Position numbers and translations under genes: made by a program
Assembly (NCBI GenBank): GCA_036245525.1
Contig: BTPG01000004.1
Location: forward strand, 158,024,059-158,088,058
Origin: Semisulcospira habei
Taxonomy: Eukaryota > Mollusca > Gastropoda > Semisulcospiridae
Length of the DNA: 64,000 nt
Direction of reading: 5' to 3'
In this document: positions 20,320 to 31,260 of the stretch, one piece after another
How positions within the stretch are numbered: position 1 is the stretch's first letter
Layout of the letters: every line of letters begins with the position of its first letter
The notes under the pieces: generated by a model
Databases searched by the model: none
What the model was told of the DNA's origin: nothing
What the model saw: the letters and a program-made list of their open reading frames with translations, nothing else

Positions 20320-21476
20320 CTATCACATCATGCGTTTGCAGATGATACTCAGCTCCATGACTCATGTTCACCTGATCAGATTATGGGCACAATCGAGAGC
20401 CTTCAAGAGTGTGTCTCGGAGACTAAGATGGGGATGACTGCAAACAAATTACAGTTGAATGACGGAAAACCCGAGGCCATGATCATTGCTTCCCCTAGGT
20501 TGACAAAGACACTGACATTCCCCCAGTCATTACAAATCTGTCGTGCCACTGTCCCCTTCTCCCCAATATAAAATATCTGGGTGTCACACTTGATAGTAGC
20601 CTGTCCATGCGCCTTCATGTGAACAACGTTTACAGATCCGCCTATACTAAACTGCAACGTGTTGCTTCATTCCGCCAATATCTGACACCTGAAGCAACTA
20701 CAGTAGTTGTCTGCGCTTTTGTTTTTTCTAAATTAGACTATTGCAATGCTCTTTTGGCTGGCTGTTCCTAGTGTCTGATTGGCAAATTCCAGAAAATTCA
20801 AAACTCAGCTGCTAGGTTGATTCTTAGAGTCCCGAGATTGGATCATATCACACCCCATCTGTCTATTCTTCACTGATTACCTGTAACAGCTAGGATTCAG
20901 TATAAAATTTCATGCATGACTCACAGTTGTATTACCTGTTTCTGCCCACACTATCTATCTTCTCCATCTGATATCCCGACAAGACAGAATTTGCACACTG
21001 CTGCCGACTCTCGAGTCCTACGTATCCCTCTTGTCAAAACAGTCATTCGGTGAGAGGTCATTCAGATACCAGAGCCCAGTTGTTTGGAATGACCTCCCAT
21101 GTGAACTGAGATAGGTGGATTTGAGAGAAGCATTTAGGCGAGCCCTAAAGACTCATCTTTTTTTCTGTCTGCTATGAATGAATATTTTTTGTCACAGACC
21201 TGTCATGTTGAAATTTTTTGTCACAGACCTGTCATGTTGAAATCATCACTATCTCTATTAAAAGTAGTATGTGTGTGTGCGCGGGCGCGTGCATGAGTCC
21301 ATAAGCGTAGCAGTTTTGAATGGTGACTTTATAGATTGTTTATAGAGTGCGTTGTATTTTTTGTTTTTGTTTGTTGCAGATTGCGTTTTTGTAATTAGTT
21401 ATTTTTGTACAATTAGTTTTTGTTAAGCGCCTAGAGCTCTAATCCGAGGTTAGGCGCTATACAAGTACTCATTATA

Positions 21477-21547
<71 letters not shown>
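20320..21547 (+). pseudogene. Decayed CR1/L2-type LINE, RT C-terminal part and tail
   Basis: The catalytic block survives as HHAFADDTQL near 20331, followed in shifting frames by TANKLQLNDGK, LGVTLDSSLSM, SKLDYCNALLAG and DHITPHL, interrupted by several stops and frameshifts. The 3' end has AAGCGCCTAGAGCTC and GGCGCTATACAAGTAC, then (ATT)n at about 21478-21547. It is truncated at the 5' end inside the RT and is clearly older than the LINE at 13.6 kb. The sequence just left of it (20277-20325) is the CACTGTGAGG/ATGTATCAGG module also found at 29.3 and 30.1 kb. Confidence 0.85.
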
Positions 21548-22204
21548 CATGTATTAAGTCATTCTTGGAAAAGTCTGTAGAGGTGTGAAGGGGTTTGGGG
21601 TTACTCCGTTAATGATTGATGTTCCAGTTGACCAGGGACAGTAGGGTGAGGGTAGTCTCCCTACAGAATTGTCTAACTACGTTTGTAAAAGGTTGATTCA
21701 TGTGACTTCAATGACTGGCCAGATTACTAAAGGATTTTCTCGTGCTATTTGTAACAATAAACAAAATACGTCACTTTCCCTAGAGTTGTTCAGGAAAAAG
21801 AATATTTACAGGCAAACTTATTCAGTTACACAAAGTTACACATAAACCATGATACTTTTTTTTTTTTTTTTTTTTTACAAAAACTGTCAAGTGGGGCAGT
21901 GGGCAAAAGGTTCAAATCTGCACGGGACATAGACGACCCCGCCCTCCACGAGTCCCCTGCTGCCCTGCAGGTTAGGTTTTGGATAACCAAAGGCTAGGGT
22001 GCTGACACGGTACCTGATTGGGTGTATGAACTTCCTTGATGAAGTCACCACCCAGGGGTCGCATGAGGGTCTCTTCGGCCACGTGTCCATGACGAAGGCG
22101 AGCCACAAATTATGTGGAGTTTCGGTTGTGGTTAACAGCCTGGAGAGGGATGGGCTCCTCCATGTTCTTTTGCCCAAGACACACCACATGCAATGACAAC
22201 CTTA
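21548..22204. other. No gene recognised; possible LINE 5' UTR
   Basis: A T-run at 21852-21876, then about 300 bp of GC-balanced DNA leading into the RTE LINE. It may be that LINE's 5' region, but nothing here proves it. Confidence 0.35.
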
Positions 22205-23919
22205 CCTCAATCCATACCGGATCGGTCGTCGCCCGAAACAAGGACCGCGCCTTCTGTCTTGCGCAAGGGCAGAGGTGTTAAGTGTGTTACTGGTGCACCA
22301 TCAAAACACCGTGCCAGAAACAACATCAGCATTGGCACCTGGAACGTTAGAACATTATGAACGCCTGGAAAGGTAGAGGAACTGACACACGAAATGAACA
22401 GATACCACTGGACCATCCAAGGACTGTGCGAAGTAAGATGGAAGAACCTTGGGGAAACATCAGCCCAGCAAACCCACAAACTGTATTACAGTGGCAGAGA
22501 AGACAAACACGAACAGGGTGTCGGATTTCTCGTCCACAAAGACATTGTGAACACTGTCATGAGTTGTCGGCCAGTCTCCAGTAGGCTTATCACCATACGC
22601 TTGAGGGCAACCCCATTCAATATCAGCATTGTAAAAGTTTACGCCCCAACAACAGACTATGGCGATGAGGAAATAGACGACTTCTATGACCAACTACAAG
22701 AAGTGTTGGACCAGACGCCCAAGAAAGTCATTCTTGTGGTGCAGGGAGACTGAAATGCCAAAATAGGAGAGGATGCTGCTAGGAACTGGAAAGGCACATG
22801 CAGACGCTACTGCAAAGCAGAGACCAACGACAGAGGCTTAAGGTTCCTGGAATTTGCCAGCTCAAATGATCTAAAGCTGATGAACACGTTTGGCCCACAC
22901 AAAGCATCTAAAAGATGGACATGGCACAGCCCGAACGGAGGGCACCGTAACCAAATTGACTACGTCATGTTGAAGAGACGCTTCCAAGCCAGTGTGAAGA
23001 TTGCCATGACAAGAAGTTTTCCAGGAGCAGACATTGGAAGCGACCATGTCTTAGTGATGATGACCTTCCGACTCCGCCTAAAGAAGGTCAACAAGCATGG
23101 TCCCACCAGAATCAAGTTTGACCTCGAGAAGCTGAAAAACCTAGAGGTAGCGGAAGCCTTCCAGGCAAAGATAGGAGAAAAATTCGCGCCACTGCTACTT
23201 CTAGGTGCAGAAGACACGGATGTGGACACACTGATCGACACATTTAACACTGCTGTAACCCAAACAGCCAGTGAGATCCTTGGCAAACACCGACAAGCAA
23301 AGAAACCTTGGGTTACAGCCGACATCTTTGTTCTATGTGACAAGCGTCGAGAATTAAAGAAAATGAAATCAGAGGTAGAAGGAGGTAAACAATACAGGGA
23401 AATTAACCAGGAAATCAAGAAAAACATGAAAAAGGCAAAGAATAAGTGGATTGAAGATCAGTGTAAACACGTAGAAGAAAATCTGAACAAAAATAATAGC
23501 AAAAAAGCATACCACCTGACCAGTGTAATACAAAGACGCTCCTCGATCATTCAAGAGAGTGAAGGGAACTGTCTTACAGAAGACCAAGACATACTGAAGA
23601 GATGGACAGAGTACTGCACAGATTTGTACAACCACCTAGCTACAGGGGACCCAAGCATACTTGTCAACCCACCCGTGACCAAAAATGGCAACTATCCCAT
23701 CCTCCGAGAAGAAGTAGAGGCTGCAGTGAAGTCGCTGAAAAAGGGAAGGCAGAAGGAGCAGACAACATCCCTGCAGAGCTAGTCCAAGAAGGGGAGAAGA
23801 CGTGATAAGCGCTTTACTAACAATTCTAAATAAGATCTGGCAGTCAGGGGATTGGCCTACACCATGGACCCAATCACTTATAATAATTCTCCCTCCAAAA
23901 AAAAAAGCAACTTTACATC
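22205..23919 (+). pseudogene. RTE-type LINE, first half (endonuclease to RT start)
   Basis: The reading frame is recognisable from SIGTWNVRT (about 22330), an endonuclease opening, through LYYSGREDKHEQGVGFLVH, KVYAPT, a GD motif (22735-22750, followed by a TGA where Phe/Trp would be expected), RNQIDYVMLKRR and GSDHVLVM. It continues through a 300-codon open stretch (22880-23782) into the start of the RT (ADNIPAELV, GDWPTPW). Several stops and frameshifts make it non-functional. At 23919 it is interrupted by an LTR element and resumes at 28034 in frame with the sequence left of the insertion. The RTE clade is inferred from the endonuclease-linker pattern. Confidence 0.85.
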
Positions 23920-24839
23920 TGTTACTATTGTGGTTGTGTTGTTCTGTGAGAGCGTGCATGCATAAATCGCAGAAAACGATCCGATGTTTATTTGAGCTAT
24001 CATGATTACAAATCACGTACCTTTTCAGTAAGTTTCATTTTCGTTCACACTTAGTGCGGAATTGATTATCTTTTGACACAGGGAGTTGAGTCCCGAAGAG
24101 TCTAGAATCCGCTCGAGTATTCACCAATGTTTTCTGCGCGCGTGAAGTTTAGCGGACAGTATTGTGCCCCAGTCGTGTACCTTCTAGATAATGTGGGCAA
24201 GGTCGTGACCTGTCTGGCCTACTTTTGTGTGACGTCGTAACGCGCGGGGATTTATCAACATAGGGGCTTCAAATGGCAGCCAGATTTTTATGGACTATTC
24301 TAGTATAATGTTTATTATTGATATTTAGGAGTTTTAGTTACGTATTTTGTTCTGATTGGTTGTGATGTACGAATTTCCTCGATTGTTCTGGAAGCATTCC
24401 ACTATAAAAGAGTCGTGCTAGGAAGCACGTGTGTACATTGTTCAGTTGTAAAATTGAGATGTAACAGAGTCGGTACATTGTTCAGTTGTATAATTGCAGT
24501 GTATTGACATTGAGAGTGCGCTACGCAAGATATCGTGCTTCGTTGTCAGTGACGGAGTTATGCAATGAATGGTGATGTACATTCTATGAGAGACGCATTG
24601 TGTCAAAGTGTGGATATTTTGCAGAGAAGAAATTGTATCAGTGTTGGTGCATTTGTGAACTCATTTCGTGGAGATCGCATCGCTGTAATAAAATATTGTT
24701 GGAACTGTTACTCCAGTATTGTCTACAACCTTAAGCCACGTGTGACGGATTGCAGCTGAATAAAGTTTCTTTAAAAGAACCTTACGTGCGTGCCGTCTGG
24801 TGTGGTATCATACTACGACCACGATCCAACCACGTAACA
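23920..24839 (+). repeat. 5' LTR, 920 bp
   Basis: Begins TGTTACTATTGTGG, ends CCACGTAACA. ACTATAAAAGAGTCGTGC near 24401-24418 is a good TATA-type promoter, and AATAAAATATTG near 24687 could supply a polyadenylation signal. Confidence 0.93.
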
Positions 24840-24842
24840 TTT

Positions 24843-24860
24843 TGGCACCTCCGACGGGAC
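24843..24860 (+). promoter_or_regulatory. Candidate primer binding site
   Basis: TGGCACCTCCGACGGGAC starts 3 nt after the LTR. The initial TGG can pair with a tRNA CCA end, as expected for a PBS. I cannot name the tRNA. Confidence 0.5.
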
Positions 24861-24921
24861 CTCTTCAGTTGGCTCAGTAGAAAGGGTAGCAGGGGAAAAC
24901 AGCCAGCAGTCAAACGCAGAG

Positions 24922-25024
24922 ATGGCGACATCGGAAATGGAGACATTCCTGAAAATTGGAAAGGAATGTGGACTCGAAGGAGCTCAACGCCTCGAGTTTG
25001 TAAAGGAGAGAGAGAAGGAGAGAT

Positions 25025-25116
<92 letters not shown>

Positions 25117-25970
25117 CTGGAGAGAGAAGAAAAGAAACGAGAGAGAGAAGAAAAGGAGAGACTGGAGAAAGAGGAAAGAGAAGAAAGAGACGAGAGAGAG
25201 AAAAAAAAAAGAGAGACTGGAGAGAGAAGAAAGAGCTAAAGAACGTGAAATCAGGAAACTTGAAATCCAAGCACAAGAAGCAGAGAAACAGCAAAGAGAG
25301 GCAGAGAAACAACGAGAAGAGAAGCGAGAAGAGGCAGAGAAACAGCGAGAAGAGGCTGAGAGGCAGCAACAACACGAAATTTATATGAAGCAGATGGAAA
25401 TAGAGGCACAGAGCCAGAAAGTAAATGAAGCAACAGCCTTAGCCAGCAGAGAGCTAACAGACCGTGCGCCAAAACTTCCACCTTTCGTTGAAAATTTAGA
25501 TAAGATGGGCGCTTACCTAGAGAGATTCGAGCCCTCGCAAGCAGCAATAGCTGGAAACAAGAGACTTGGGCTATCACGCTGAGTGCACTTCTAACTGGCA
25601 AAGCGCTTGAATTTTATACCCGCTTACCAAGAGAAGAAGCCGAAGATTATACGCAGTTGAAAGCCTCCCTGCTGAGACTGTACGACTTCACTGAAGAGGG
25701 TTACAGGCGACGATTTCGGAACTGCAAGCCTGAAGAAGGAGAAACACCCGGCCTCCTCATTGAGAGAATCAGAAGCTACCTGGAGAAATGGATAGAGCTG
25801 GCTGGTTTAAACAAAGAGTACCAGGACCTGTGTGACTCATCATCAAAGAGCAAGTCCTCAACGCGTGTTCAAAGTACCTGGCCGCCCGACTCAGGGAGCA
25901 AAAAGACCAGTCTCTGAAGGCCCTGGCAGACTTCGCTCAAAGATACCTTGACGCCCACAACATGTAGTTC
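24922..25970 (+). pseudogene. LTR-element gag, frameshifted, with (GA)n expansion
   Basis: Starts MATSEMETFLKIGKECGL. An Arg/Glu coiled coil follows, swollen by a (GA)n microsatellite (about 25028-25115). After a frame change come MKQMEIEAQSQ and KLPPFVENLDKMGAYLERFE, then in another frame LSALLTGKALEFYTRLP, YTQLKASLLRLYDFTEEGY and EKWIELAGL. These match the helical capsid-like core of Ty3/gypsy Gag. At least three frameshifts and a final TAG break it. It would form the retrotransposon particle shell if intact. Confidence 0.8.
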
Positions 25971-25982
25971 GGGTCCAGTAAG

Positions 25983-26986
25983 TCGCAGCATGTGTCTGCA
26001 CCAGCAGAAGAAATCAACGACGTCAGAGACATCCAAAAACATTTGCCGATAGAGAACCTGACATGTTTTCTCTGTGGTAAGAAAGGTCACAAGGCGATAC
26101 GGTGTCCTTCTAAAGTGGTTCCCCGAGGCGACAACATCAGAAGATCCAACCAAGATCGCGGGATAGCAGGCAGAAGCAGTACCACATCTCAATACAGAGC
26201 CGCAGCTGTACTAGCCAATGATGTGACGTCATCCAGTGACTGTGAAGTTAGACACAGGCGGGCGACACTGGTGCTGATTGAATCTTTTCGAAAGAATGGA
26301 CGCATCCCAGTCGGAGATGGGGCTACATTTTTACCAGTCTCAAACATCGCGCTGCCTGAGAATGAAATGCCGAACATGCCAGTGGTGTCAGGTTTCGTCG
26401 GAAACACACCAGTGAGAGTGCTGAGAGACACCGGTTGTAGCGGCGTTATTGTGAGAGAGAACCTAGTAGCTGAAGACCAGAAAATACAGGAGTGGACGAC
26501 CCTCATTTTGGCTGATGGAACTGTAAGAATTATCCCCCTTGCAAAGTCAGTGTCAACACCCCGTACCTAATAGGAGAGGTGAAGGCGTTGGGCGTAAAAA
26601 CACCAGTCTACGACCATATTATCGGAAACATTGATGATGCAAGAAACGCCCACGATCCAGATCCGGAGTGGAGACCTGAAACCCGTGCCGTTACTACGAG
26701 AGGTCAGAAAGAGGCGAGCCACCATACCATCCCTCTAAAAGTGGCTGACATCATACAAACAGTAACGGTGAATAAAGAGAAGTTAGAAGAAGAGAAGCGC
26801 AAGACGCTGGAGCGACAGCAGAACCAGGGGGACATGACCGTGACGCGCAAGCGAGATAAGTTGGAGGCGGAAAAGCGAGCAGCTATTGATCGTTTGCAGC
26901 GAAACAGGCGCAACATTTGGACAGTCTGCGGGACGATGTTGAGTGACACCGCGAAGAACAGATGGGGTCGCCGAATCGCCGGGTGA
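25983..26986 (+). pseudogene. LTR-element zinc knuckle, protease and linker remnant
   Basis: CFLCGKKGHKAIRC is a perfect CX2CX4HX4C zinc knuckle. About 90 residues later VRVLRDTGCSGVIV gives the DTG active site of a retropepsin-like protease. A frameshift near 26545 follows. A downstream frame has an EYL-type linker and a Lys/Glu/Arg-rich helical region ending at 26986, where reverse transcriptase should begin but is missing. Gag-protease only, hence non-autonomous. Confidence 0.8.
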
Positions 26987-27104
26987 ACGAGGGCCGCGAG
27001 CGAGACGGAGCTCCTCTTAGTAAGGAGATGTTGGAGCTGCGGGAGGAATATAAGGACTGAGATAAACAGGAGACACTGAGAGTCCAATCTACAGTTTTCG
27101 TGAA

Positions 27105-28033
27105 TGTTACGATTGTGGTCGTGTTGTTCTGTGAGAGGGTGCATGCAAAAATCGTAAGAAAACGATCCGATGTTTATTTGAGCTATCATGATTACGAATC
27201 ACGTACCTTTTCAGTAAGTTTCATTTTCGTTCACGCGTAGTGCGAATTGATTATCTTTTGACACAGGGAGTTGAGTCCCGAAGAGTCTAGAAACCGCTCG
27301 AGTATTCACCACTGTTTACTGTGCGCGTGAAGTTTAGCGGTCAGTATTGTGCCTCAATCGTGTACTTTCCAGAGGATGCAGGCAAGGTCGTGACCTGTCT
27401 GGCCTATTTTTGTGTGACGTCGTAACGCGCGGGGATTTCCCAACATAGGGGCTGGAAATAGGAGCCAGATTTTTATGGACTATTCTAGTGTAATATTTAT
27501 TATTGATATTTAGGAGTTTTAGTTACGTATTTTGTTCTGATTGGTTGTGTTGTACGAATTTCCTCGATTATTCTGGAAAGCATTCCACTATAAAAGAGTC
27601 GTGCTAGGAAGCACGTGTGTACATTGTTCAGTTGTAAAATTGCGATGTAACAGCGTCGGTACATTGTTCAGTTGAATAATTGCAGTGTATCGTAATCACA
27701 TTGACATTGAGAGAGTATGCAAGGTATCGTGCTTCATTGTCAGTGACGGAGTTATGCAGTGAATGGTGATGTACATTGTATGAGAGACGCATTTTGCCAA
27801 AGTGTGGACATTTTGCAGAGAAGACTTTGTATCAGTGTTGGTGCATTTGTGAACTCATTTCGTGGAGATCGCATCGCTGTAATAAAATATTGTTGAAACT
27901 GTTACTCCAATATTGTCTACAACCTTAAGCCACGTGTGACGGGTTGCAGCTGAATGAAGTTTCTTTAAAAGAACTTTACGTGCGTGCCGTCTGGTGTGAT
28001 ATCATACTACGACCACGATCCAACCACGTAACA
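27105..28033 (+). repeat. 3' LTR, 929 bp
   Basis: Begins TGTTACGATTGTGG, ends CCACGTAACA, and aligns with the 5' LTR throughout. I do not see a clean polypurine tract just before it (AGTTTTCGTGAA), so the deletion may have removed it. Confidence 0.93.
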
Positions 28034-29333
28034 ACATCAATGCCAGAATTATCGCACGATCAGTCTTATATGCCACCCAAGCAAAGTCATGTTAAAGATC
28101 CTACTGAACATGCTGAAGATACAGGCAGAGGAAATCATAGCTGAGGAACAGGCAGGCTTCAGACCAGGGCGCAGCATAACTGAGCAGATCCTCAACCTGA
28201 GAGGTCTATGTGAGAGGTACCTCCAACACCAGCAAGGCCTAATCATGTCTTTGTGGAGTTTAAGAAAGCGTTTGACTGAGTGTGGCATGCAGCACTTTGG
28301 TCCACCATGAAGCTATGCAACATCAATGCCAACCTGATCAAAGTCATAGCAAACCTTTACAACAAGGCCACTAGAGCAGTCTGCTTCAACGGCAAAATAG
28401 GAAACTGGTTTGGGACTACAGTCGGAGTCAGACAAGGCTACATCTTCCTGGAAAGAATTATGACAGACGCACTGAAAGATCATGACGTAACTGTCAGTAT
28501 TGTAGGCAGAACAATCACGAACTCGTGCTTTGCGGATGACATTGATGGCCTTGCAGGAACAGAGACGGAGCTAGCTCAGCTGGTGGAAAAGCTGGACAGT
28601 ACAGCCATTGCGTATGGGGTGGAAATCAGTGCAGAGAAGACGAAACTGATTTCAAATAACACCAGTGGCATTGGCACTGACGTCATGATTGGAAGCCAAA
28701 AACTGGAAGCAGTTATTAAATTCAAATACTTAAGAGCCATTGTGACAGATGAGGGATCAAAACCAGAAATACTGTCCAGGATTGCGCAGTCAACAACAGC
28801 ACTGACAAGACTGAAGACCATATGGAAGGACAGAAACATCGTACTCTGCTCCAAGATCAGACTGATGCTCTCCTTAGTCATCTCAGTGTTCTTGTAAGCC
28901 TGCGAGTCATCGGCCCTCACAGCAGACCTTGAAAGGAGGATACAAGCCACTGAAATGAGATGTTTTCGAAGGCTGCTTGGCATTTTATACAGAGAGCACA
29001 TCAAGAACGAGAAAGTGGGAAGCAGAATCAGGCAAGCCATCGAGCCCTATAAAGACCTATTAGCCATTGTGAAAAAACGCAAACATAAGTGGTATGGGCT
29101 TGTCACGCGTTATGCAGGGCTTGCCAAAACAATCCTGCAAGGCACTGTGCAAGGAGGACGAAGGAGAGGAAGACAGAGAAAAAGATGGGTAGACAATATC
29201 TCAGAGTGGACAGGACTGAGGCTGGGCGATACGCTAAGAATGCAGAGTACAGAGGGGAATGGAGGGAGATGGTTGCCAAGTCGTCAGTAAGGCCCCAACG
29301 GTCGGCATGACTACGGGATATAGATAGATAGAT
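28034..29333 (+). pseudogene. RTE-type LINE, second half (RT to 3' end)
   Basis: Continues the LINE after the LTR insertion: ILLNMLKIQAEEIIAEEQAG with FRPGRSITEQI, a damaged catalytic block near 28250, GVRQGYIFLER, then SCFADDIDGLAG (28527-28562) with the catalytic AspAsp pair, EKTKLISN, and the C-terminal segment ATEMRCFRRLLGI, RGRQRKRW and DNISEWTGL. Stops at 28897 and elsewhere break it. The 3' end is a short GATA-type microsatellite at about 29319-29333, as in RTE elements. Confidence 0.88.
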
Positions 29334-30600
29334 GGATCACTGTGATGAGGCCCTAGCATGTATCAGGTTTATTTAGCATTGCCTATCACTGTGAGGGGCC
29401 CAACATGTATCAGGTTTATTTAGCATTCACCACTATCACTGTGAGACAACAACGGCACTGACAAGATTGAAGACCATATGGAAGGACAGAAACATCACAC
29501 TATGCTCCAAGATCAGACTGATACGCTCTTTAGTCATCGCAGTGTTCTTGTATGCCTGCGAGTCATGGACCCTCATAGCAGATCTTGAAATGAAGATACA
29601 AGCCACTGAAATTATTCGATTGTACATTGCTTAACGTCCCGACAGCAACAAGGCACTGAAATGAGATGTTTTCGAAGGTTGCTTGACATTTCATACAGAG
29701 ATCACATCACTAACGAGGAAAGGGGAAGCAGAATCAGGCAAGCCATCGGGCCCTATGAAGACCTTTTAGACATTATGAAAAAACGCAAACTTAAGTGGTA
29801 TGGGCTTGTCACGCGTTCAGGAGGGCTTGCCAAAACAATCCTGCAAGGCACTGTGCAAGGAGGACGAAGGAGAGGAAAACAGAGGAAAAGATGGAAGGAC
29901 AATATCTCAGAGTGGACAGGACTGAGGCTGGGCGATACGCTAAGAATGGCAGAGAACAAAGAGGAATGGAGGGAGCTGGTTGCTAAGTCATCAGTGGTGC
30001 GCCAAAGGTCGGCAAGACTACGGAATAAAGATAGATAGATAGATCACTGTTGTTCCCTAGCATGTATCACGTTTATTTAGCATTGCCTGCCACTGTGAGG
30101 GTGCCCTAACATGTATCAGGTTGATTTAGCATACACTATAACTGTGAGACAAGAACGGCACTGACAAGATTGAAGACCATATAGAAGGAGAAAAACATCA
30201 CACTCTGCTCCAAGATCAGACTGATGCGCTCTTTAGTCATCGCGGTGTTCTTGTATGCCTGCGAGTCATGGATCCTTATAGCAGACATTGAAATGAAGGT
30301 ACAAGCCACTGAAATGAGATGTTTTCGAAGGCTGCTTGATATTTCAAACAGAGATCACAACACGAACGAGGAAGTGGGAAACAGAATGAGGCAAGCCGTC
30401 GGGCCCTATGAAGACCTATTAGCCATTGTGCAAAAACGCAAACTGAAGTGGTATGGGCCATGTCGCGCGTTCAGCAAGGCTTGCCAAAAACAATCCTGCA
30501 AAGGCACTGTGCAAGGAGGACGAAAGAGAGGAAGACAGAGGAAAAGATGGGAGGACAATATTCAGAGTGGACAGGACTGAGCCTGGGAGATACGCTTCGA
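28780..30600 (+). repeat. Three tandem copies of the RTE 3' end with linker modules
   Basis: The LINE tail from about AACAGCACTGACAAGA through FRRLL, RGRQRKRW and the GATA end occurs three times: 28793-29333, 29447-30045 and 30148-30600. They are separated by one or two copies of a module containing CACTGTGAGG, CTAGCATGTATCAGG and TTTATTTAGCATT. The second copy has an insertion of about 45 bp (ATTGTACATTGCTTAACGTC...) at 29612-29656; the third lacks the GATA end. Confidence 0.85.
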
Positions 30601-30848
30601 ATGGCAGAGAACCAAAAGGAATGGTCAAGTACCAATACAACATACCGGTCGGACGACATTTCAATCAGGCCGACCACTCCGTCTCGGACATTCGGGTTAA
30701 AGGCCTCTGGCTTATGCAAGCCAGTAATGTCTGGGCCAGGAAAGACCCGAGAAAAAAATTATGATTAATAAACTGGGCACTGTGGCGCCACTCGGGATGA
30801 ATATGAAAGATTAACATTTTTTACCTTGCTGTGTCGCTTCTGTTTGAC

Positions 30849-30960
30849 TACTCACTAACCTGATAGGTGAGGCTGGCGCTGGTTAAAATGTACACATCCC
30901 ATGGGGACTTTCTCAGCGCTGGCCGTACGGTCGTTTGGATCCCTTATCCTTGCCTGTCGC
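30849..30960 (-). repeat. Terminus of the 373-bp tandem retroelement family, diverged
   Basis: CTGATAGGTGAGGCTGGCGC, TTCTCAGCGCTGG and GGATCCCTTAT parallel the unit of the array at 39-41 kb. It lies at the start of the block leading to the SGNH-type ORF. No partner or target duplication seen. Confidence 0.5.
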
Positions 30961-31127
30961 CGGCCCGCGGAGTGGTGCGCGGGTGTGGGGCGGTGCGATC
31001 GTGTGCATCCCTTGGTCGTCTTGCTGCGTGCCTGCGTGTTTTACTGTGGGTTGGTGGGTTGCCTGTTGGGTGGGGCTGGTGGCTTTGGCTGGCTGTCTTT
31101 CTCCCCGCCCCTTTTTGTCCTTCTTTG

Positions 31128-31251
<124 letters not shown>

Positions 31252-31260
31252 CCCTTACAA

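Larger units (their letters stand above)
23920..28033 (+). mobile_element. Ty3/gypsy-type LTR element nested in the LINE, pol-deleted
   Basis: Two similar LTRs (23920-24839 and 27105-28033), each starting TGTTAC and ending GTAACA, flank a 2.3-kb interior. The 5-bp target duplication ACATC is perfect (23915-23919 and 28034-28038). The interior carries Gag, zinc-knuckle and protease remnants but no reverse transcriptase, RNase H or integrase, so this copy is non-autonomous through internal deletion. The LTRs differ visibly by scattered substitutions and short indels, so it is not brand new. Confidence 0.93.

Noticed and set aside
22880..23782. Host gene resembling craniofacial development protein 2
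   Set aside because: Such database names derive from RTE retrotransposons; here the frame is the endonuclease linker and RT start of a LINE.
24750..25388. Arg/Glu-rich coiled-coil host protein
   Set aside because: It is the gag start of the LTR element expanded by (GA)n.
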